Assembly: GCF_034190915.1 (NCBI RefSeq)
Contig: NW_026947489.1
Location: 62,682,001 to 62,746,000, forward strand
Reading direction: 5' to 3'
DNA length: 64,000 nt
DNA from: Cavia porcellus
Taxonomy: Eukaryota; Chordata; Mammalia; Rodentia; Caviidae
Shown in pieces: positions 58,710-64,000 of this stretch (positions are counted from its first letter, which is position 1; every line of letters begins with the position of its first letter). The position numbers were made by a program, and so were the translations under genes. The notes under the pieces were generated by a model. That model searched no databases and was not told where the DNA came from. It worked only from the letters and a program-made list of their open reading frames with translations.

Positions 58710-60109
58710 TAATTTCTAGGGACAGTTGTGCAGGATATATCAACCTTGGCTGGAAGTTATTGTCTTTCAAAGCTTGAATTATTTTGCCCCATGCTCTTTG
58801 TGATTTGATGGTTAGTGCTGAGAAGTCTGCTGTAATTCTGATGGGTGTTCCCTTGTAAGTGATCTGTTTCTTGTCTCTGACAGCTTTTAATTTTCTGTTC
58901 TTATATTGGATTTCTGGAATTTTGATTATTATATGCCTGGGTGTAGTTCTGTTTGGGTTGTAGGTGGTTGGGGTCCTGTATGCCTCATACATCTGAGCAT
59001 CTTTAACTTTTTCTATATTTGGGAAGTTCTCCTTCATTATTTCTGTGAATAGCCTTTGCAGGTCATTGTTAATTCTTAAGATATAGATCCACTTATCATC
59101 TTCTAGCCTTTGTATTGTTACTGCTTGTTGCCTTGTTATTTTTAAGACATTTTTCCTGTCATGCTCCCATATTGCAATCCTGTACTCCAGTTCAGATAAT
59201 CTATCCTTAGTTTCTTTCAAGCTGTTATGCCAGCTTTCAATAGAGTTTTAATTTCCTGGTAATCTCTTTGAACCTGCTTCATGTATTCTATGTTTTCTCT
59301 ATTTTCTCCATCAAACAATTCTCCCCTTTTTTTGCTCTTTCATTCTACCATCTGTTTTTTTCTTTGGAGGTGGTTAGCATTTCTTTAACTATTCTTCATA
59401 TATCCTGCTTTACTTGGTTAAATACTTCACTTTTGAACTTGTCTATGAGGACTCTAAGATATCGCTTTATGTCTATTGGTGCCATGCCTGATATTGTGTA
59501 TTTTCTGTCCTCATTCTCCTTTGCATTTATCTTTCCTGGGTCAGTGTTCTCAGAATTGGGGACCAAGGGCCCTCTTTTCTTGCCTCCTCTTCTCATGTTT
59601 TTTTCCTTCCATATAGGCATATATAGGAGGCCCAGTTTCTTTGTCAGTTTCAGTTTGTCTGAAGTGCGCTAACTAGGTGGTCCCACCCACTGCAGTATAC
59701 TGGGAGGTACAGACCCTGCAGCCTATACTGGGTCTGATCCTTCAAGTCAACCTACTGAAGGCTTCACTGCATTAGGTTGCACTGCCAGGTACAGGATGTT
59801 GGTTTGGGCTAGCCTATTGGGCCTCAGTCTGTGGAATCACCCAGGTCAAGGGCTCCCCACCAATCCTGCTTGAGAGGGGAATATGTGACTGAAGTCACTG
59901 CAGCACCCTATTCCAGTCAGTCTGCTCAGTCTCAGAATATCCTCTGTTGGAGCCTCTTTGACTATGGGAGGGTCCCTGTTCCTCTCACCCACCGCAGGTC
60001 AGTGCAGGTTCCTTTCACCCACTGCAGGTTTATGCAGGTTCATCTCACCCACTGAAAATCAATTTAGGGCTCCCCACCAGTTCTGCTCCCAATTTGGTTC
60101 ACCAGTGCC
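58640..60109 (-). mobile_element. Half-L1-lineage 5'UTR and ORF1, interrupted upstream by the retrovirus
   Basis: ORF1 (from about 59,600 to 58,650) has MAPIDIKRYLRVLIDKF, RLSELEYRIAIWEH, YRTPTTYNPNRTTPRHIIIKI and KGTPIRITADFSALTIKSQRAW. These blocks match the half-L1 at 43,610, and so does the 5'UTR (59,650-60,060). The longest uninterrupted piece is 58,684-59,220 (178 aa). The 5' end is cut by the LTR at 60,110. This is the third representative of this ORF1 lineage in the window. Confidence 0.85.
59981..60065 (-). repeat. 30-bp tandem repeat in the half-L1 5'UTR
   Basis: CCTCTCACCCACCGCAGG at 59,981 recurs as CCTTTCACCCACTGCAGG at 60,011 and CATCTCACCCACTG at 60,041, so the period is exactly 30 bp. 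The last unit is partial. Confidence 0.85.
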
Positions 60110-60451
60110 TGTTGGAGTCGCTCCCGGCCGGCAGGAAGAACACACGACAAGATCTGGCAGTGGCTAGGCTCTCTTTATTTTCCTTCTCTGCACAGTCTGC
60201 CCCGGGATTCTTCCCGGCCGAAGCCTCTACCGGTCCGCTCCCCGCGGCTCCTTTCGTGCTTCTTCTCCCGAGCGGGAGAGGCACTCGCTTATATGCAGGC
60301 ACATCATCCAATCAAGCCGAAGCGGGTCAGGCAAGCTGATTGGCTAACCTCACTAGTTGATAAAAGATGTAACCCATCGAAGCACGAACGGCCCTATAAG
60401 CAAGAGCAGGAGCAAAGAGCACAGGGGGCTGTCAGCCACCCAACACTAACA
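60110..60451 (-). mobile_element. 3' LTR of a class II endogenous retrovirus (342 bp)
   Basis: Read on the minus strand, the LTR begins TGTTAGTGTTGG and ends GACTCCAACA, with TG...CA and matching TGTT/AACA termini. A CCAAT box lies at 60,340-60,344, a TATA box (GCATATAAGCG) at 60,288-60,297 and an AATAAA at 60,174-60,179. The end (GTGTTCTTCCTGCCGGCC) resembles the R-U5 of rodent intracisternal A-particle LTRs. No polypurine tract precedes it, because the upstream env is joined directly to the LTR by a deletion. The other LTR and the target duplication lie outside the window. Confidence 0.9.
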
Positions 60452-61385
60452 TCGTGACTATTATTTTTTGGCCATCTCTGGATACAAGTTGCATTAAACT
60501 GTGGCACATATTGGACTTGAAAAGGTGGCCCATGTGTGCAATTTTGGGGTACACTAAAATTATGGGAGTCACTGCTATTGTAAGTGACTGGTAGGGCCAG
60601 CGGCCATGACTCTCCCATCATCATGCACAGCCAACAATCGGAGGCCAGGGCTGGATCAGTTTGATTAAGTGCCCTATGGGTGGCTTCTAGGATGTCCTCT
60701 GTAGCGGGGTCCAGGCTGATGCCTCGGGACTTTGGGCGCAGAAGCGGGTGGTAAGTTATCTCGGGGAATGGGTCTAGTTGTTTCCATCGCTCTATGATCT
60801 GTTCCTGCTGATACTGATCTTGGACCCCCCCCCACTGTCCGAGATATGGACGGGGGATACCATCTGCCAACAAACAACATCTCCAATCTCTCCATTGCAG
60901 CCCGCCTGCATAAATGGGGAGCTACCTACAACAGTGGGGAGATGGCCAGGGGCAACTGGAACTGAACCTCTAGTGAGGCTTGCCATCCAATAGGTTTTGT
61001 TATTGACCACACATGATTGTGTTTGTGTATAACAAGTCGAATGTACAGATTCTTCGAATTTCTTGCAAGGGCATGTCTGGGGCTTGCCTGACTCAGGGTT
61101 CACCTTAGGCTTCTTCACACACTGATAGGAGGGAACTGTCGGCCCTGTCCCACTAGCATAGCTAACGAGGTATGCAATTTTCTCCCCACAATCAGTTGAG
61201 CCAGAGTGAGGGGTAGAAGGGGGAGACGTGATTATGCCGCCTCCGCAATCACATGGGTTGCCATACAGGGACTTATATAGATCATCTCTAGACACGGGAC
61301 CCCCTAGTCCAGCATGCACCATACTTATCCTAAGGAGGGTTAGGACAGCACTCCCAAGGAGGAGGGCAACCTCCTTTTGGCACAT
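60452..61385 (-). pseudogene. env: Retroviral env, surface subunit only, type-D/gamma-like, broken
   Basis: Env begins four bases after the pol stop. The first frame (197 codons) has an N-terminal hydrophobic signal-type segment (VALLLGSAVLTLL) and many cysteines. A second frame, continuing to the LTR, carries DCWLCM, the CxxC motif typical of gammaretrovirus and type-D surface subunits. Frames change at a run of nine Gs on the minus strand (60,825-60,833). The rest of SU and the whole transmembrane subunit are missing, and the frame simply reads into the LTR. Env would mediate receptor binding and fusion; this remnant cannot. The match with type-D-like envelopes is by motif only. Confidence 0.88.
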
Positions 61386-61389
61386 CTTG

Positions 61390-63112
61390 TTAGCTGGTCT
61401 GTGACTGATCTCCGGCGGGACAGGTCTGTTCTTCGGTCGAAGGACTTGTCGCTCGCGTCAGCCTTTCTGGGACCCACAATGGTTCTCGTCCCGGTTCCTG
61501 CGGGAAAACACAAACCACACCTCGGTTCCAGCTGACCACCGGATCCGGGCCCATCCATTGTCCTGTCAGGACATCTTTCCACTTCACCCACCCTTTATGG
61601 TTAGGGGACGGATTACAATGCTCCATAGCTGGGGAGCAATTATCATTGTTTAAATTTAAAAAATTGTGTATGAATAATGCCATGGATAACCGTGCCTTTG
61701 GGGGCAGGCTCTGACTTACTCCCCCTTTTTGTTTATCTAAAATTTCTTTGAGACTTCTATGAGCTCTTTCGATAATTCCTTGACCTTGAGGATTATATGG
61801 GATACCATGTTTTAGCCGAACTTCCATAGTTTTGCAGAATTCATTGAAGGCTTTCCCTGTGTAGGCTGGTCCATTGTCTGTTTTTAACATTTTGTGTTTG
61901 CCCCAAGCGGCCCAAGCCGCCAGGCAATGATTAATCACATTAGACACCTTTTCACCCGTCTCTGCCGTTGCAAATATAATGTGAGAACAGGTATCTGTAG
62001 AGACATGGACATATTTAAGAGCTCCAAACTCATTTATGTGTGTGACATCCATCTGCCAAATATCGCCAGGGATCAGACCTCTAGGGTTTACCCCCATCGG
62101 TATATCAGGTTTATATGCGGCACAGGAGCCGCATAATCGCACGATGTCTCGTGCGTTAGCCCTGGAAATGTGGAAATGGTTTGCTAATGTCCTGGCATTG
62201 ACATGGAACTTGTCATGGAAGGCACGGGCCTGTTCTATTGGTGTTAGTATGTTGAAAATCCACAGCAGGCGAGTGGCCGCATCAGCAGCCGCATTTCCCT
62301 GTGCCATGGGCCCTGACAGGTGTGTATGTGCTCTTATATGGGTGGTGAATACTTTATGGTGTCTATTTAGGAGTAATGTTTGGATAGACAGGAGCAGTTT
62401 GGTCACTGTAGATGTTGGTTTGATTGGGCCCGCGGTCTCAAGGATCTGCATCGCATTGACCACGTATTTTGAGTCGGAGACGATGTTAATGGCTCCTGGG
62501 AATTTTTCAAGGACAGTTCTGACAATCTGTAGCTCTACCACTTGTGGTTGATCTGGCTCAAACTGTATGCTAACTGGAGGCGTGCCTGAGATCACATAGG
62601 CTCCTATCCCAGTCTTGGATCCATCCGTATAAATTGTTGTTGCTGAGGCAATAGGCTCGGGGGCGGTGACTTTTGGAAAGACTACTGGGTGTTGAGTAAC
62701 AAATTGTAATAGAGGGTCCTTAGGATACTGATTATCTATTTCCCCATGGAAAACACATCTCAGAATAGCCCAAGTATCTATGCAAGCAGCTAGAGTCTTA
62801 ATTTGGCTGGCGGTGTAAGGTACCCGAATGGCTTGAGGCCCTGAGCCAAAATGTTGAATAGCTCTATTATGTGCCTCGAGGGCCAGAGAAGCAACTGCTT
62901 CCGGGTAATGTTCAATAACCTTAGCAGGTGAAACTCTGGGATGTACCCACAGGAGTGGTCCTGTTTGCCAAATCACCGCTGTGGGCTGGGAGCTGGTTTG
63001 CAGTAGGCAGATGTCAAAGGACCGCTCTGGTTCAATTCTTTGTAATGTGGCCTTGCCTAAGGCCTCTTCTATTTTTCTTAATGCAACTCTGGCTTCTGGG
63101 GTGAGGTCTATG
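61390..63112 (-). pseudogene. pol: Retroviral pol, RNase H and integrase part, long open frame
   Basis: A 528-codon stretch (or longer, since the frame is open upstream to about 63,112) is free of stops. RNase H motifs YTDGS, VELQ, SDSKY and the final N-A-A-A-D segment are in order. Integrase follows. Its zinc-binding part has two histidines in FHVNARTLANHFH and CGSC. The catalytic triad lies in WQMDVTH, KTDNGPAYT and QGQGIIERAHR, with the last acidic residue at the expected spacing. The C-terminal DNA-binding part ends WVPERLTRA. The pattern is betaretroviral/IAP-like. A frame change near 63,112 separates it from the RT part, so pol as a whole is broken once here. Confidence 0.93.
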
Positions 63113-64000
63113 AGACGCGATATCTGGATTTCCCTTTAGAAGATCAAATAAGGGCTTTAAATCTGAATTAGGGACATGTAAGTAAGGTCTAATCCAATTT
63201 ATATCCCCCAATAACTTCTGCATGTCATTTAAGGTTGTAATACCATCTGTTCTAATGGTCACCTTTTGTGGTGAGACCAATGTAGGGGAAATCCTGGCAC
63301 CTAGATAAGTCACCATGTCCCCTCCCTGAATCTTGTCGGGGGCAATATGTAAATTGGCTTTCCTCAGGGCCTCGACCAATTGGCCGAGCATATCATTCAG
63401 CATTTTTGTGTCTTTACCACTAATCAAGAGATCGTCCATGTAATGCACACACCTAACCCTAGGGAAGGCCTTACGTATGGGGACCAATAAGGAATCTAGA
63501 TATGTCTGGCACATAGTGGGGCTATTAGCCATGCCTTGTGGTAAGACCACCCATTCATATCTAAGATCAGGGCTTTCTTGATTGATGGTGGGCAGGGTGA
63601 AGGCGAACCTGTGGGTGTCCTCAGGATGCAAGGGAATTGAGAAAAAACAGTCTCTGAGGTCTATGATATAAGTTGGCCAGGATCTAGGAATTGCCGAGAG
63701 GGCCGGCAACCCTCTTTGAACTGCCCCTAGGGGTTGCATCTGTGCATTAACTGCTCTTAAATCATGGAGTAGTCTCCACCTGCCTGACTTCTTTCTAATT
63801 ACAAAAATGGGAGTATTCCACGGGGAAGTTGACGGCTTAATATGTCCTGCCTGGAGTTGGGTGTTAACTATTTCTGACAAGGCTAGGAGCTTCTCCTTGG
63901 GCAAGGGCCACTGAGGTACCCAGACCGGATTTAAAGACTTCCAGGTGATCTTGATTGGAGTGGGTAGGAGAACTTCCTCAGCGGCCCCTAGGAAAAACCC
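63110..64000 (-). pseudogene. pol: Retroviral pol, reverse transcriptase part, continuing off the window
   Basis: The frame is open from the window edge. It shows the RT fingers and palm: WNTPIFVIRKKSGRWRLLHDLR, then FSIPLHP, LPQGMANSPT and the catalytic HYMDDLL, and the thumb (GARISPTLVSPQK, LLGDINWIRPYL). Downstream it leaves the family pattern near 63,112, where a frameshift joins it to the RNase H/integrase frame. Classification as class II (betaretrovirus-like) rests on the YMDD/LPQG context. The protease, gag and 5' LTR must lie beyond 64,000. Confidence 0.92.

Noticed and set aside
61894..62551. Plus-strand open frames inside the retroviral pol region
   Set aside because: They are antisense shadows of the integrase and RNase H frame, which has the full set of catalytic motifs.

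Overview
This is mammalian nuclear DNA, most probably from a rodent outside the mouse/rat family. The grounds are several LINE-1 (L1) copies in different states of decay, tRNA-derived ID-like SINEs, B1-like and B1+ID composite SINEs, a vomeronasal type-2 receptor (V2R) pseudogene, and a class II endogenous retrovirus whose LTR resembles intracisternal A-particle LTRs. The species call is inference. No complete, intact host protein-coding gene is visible, and at least half of the window is retrotransposon.

Layout. 1-18,860 is the least repeat-dense part. It holds one coding exon closely resembling the first coding exon of the DNA helicase gene DDX11 (minus strand, 3,008-3,155), an old degenerate L1 (4,025-9,812), a CpG island with promoter motifs (about 11,330-11,910), and two exons of a dead V2R gene (minus strand, 17,925-18,048 and about 13,475-14,358).

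18,863-31,660 is a stack of minus-strand L1 elements. An L1 3' part is split by an ORF1-only half-L1 (20,912-24,374). Next to it lies a nearly full-length L1 (25,072-31,660) that carries a SINE with a perfect 17-bp target-site duplication and a run of roughly 90-bp 5'UTR repeats.

33,377-39,971 is a plus-strand L1 with a 12-bp target-site duplication and an intact ORF1. Its 1,280-codon ORF2 frame is broken only by two in-frame stop codons. 39,986-43,600 is sparse, with a TG run, a CT tract with a 60-bp higher-order period, and a degenerate 60-bp minisatellite.

43,610-46,671 is a second ORF1-only half-L1 (HAL1-like), complete end to end with its own target-site duplication. 46,690-53,500 holds broken L1 pieces and long stretches without recognised genes.

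53,508-60,109 is a head-to-head L1 complex. A plus-strand L1 stops inside ORF2 and is followed by a minus-strand L1 3' half beginning at the same point of ORF2. That half is fused in frame to an ORF1 of the half-L1 lineage.

60,110-64,000 is the 3' end of a minus-strand endogenous retrovirus that runs off the window. It has a betaretrovirus-type pol with one frameshift, a type-D/gamma-like surface env with a frameshift and a large C-terminal deletion, and a 342-bp LTR with recognisable promoter and polyadenylation signals.

The most interesting material is the ORF1-only L1 lineage (three related 5'UTR/ORF1 copies in different states), the ORF1-ORF2 fusion and shared breakpoint near 56.2/58.6 kb, the near-intact L1, the mosaic retrovirus, and the lone DDX11-like exon.
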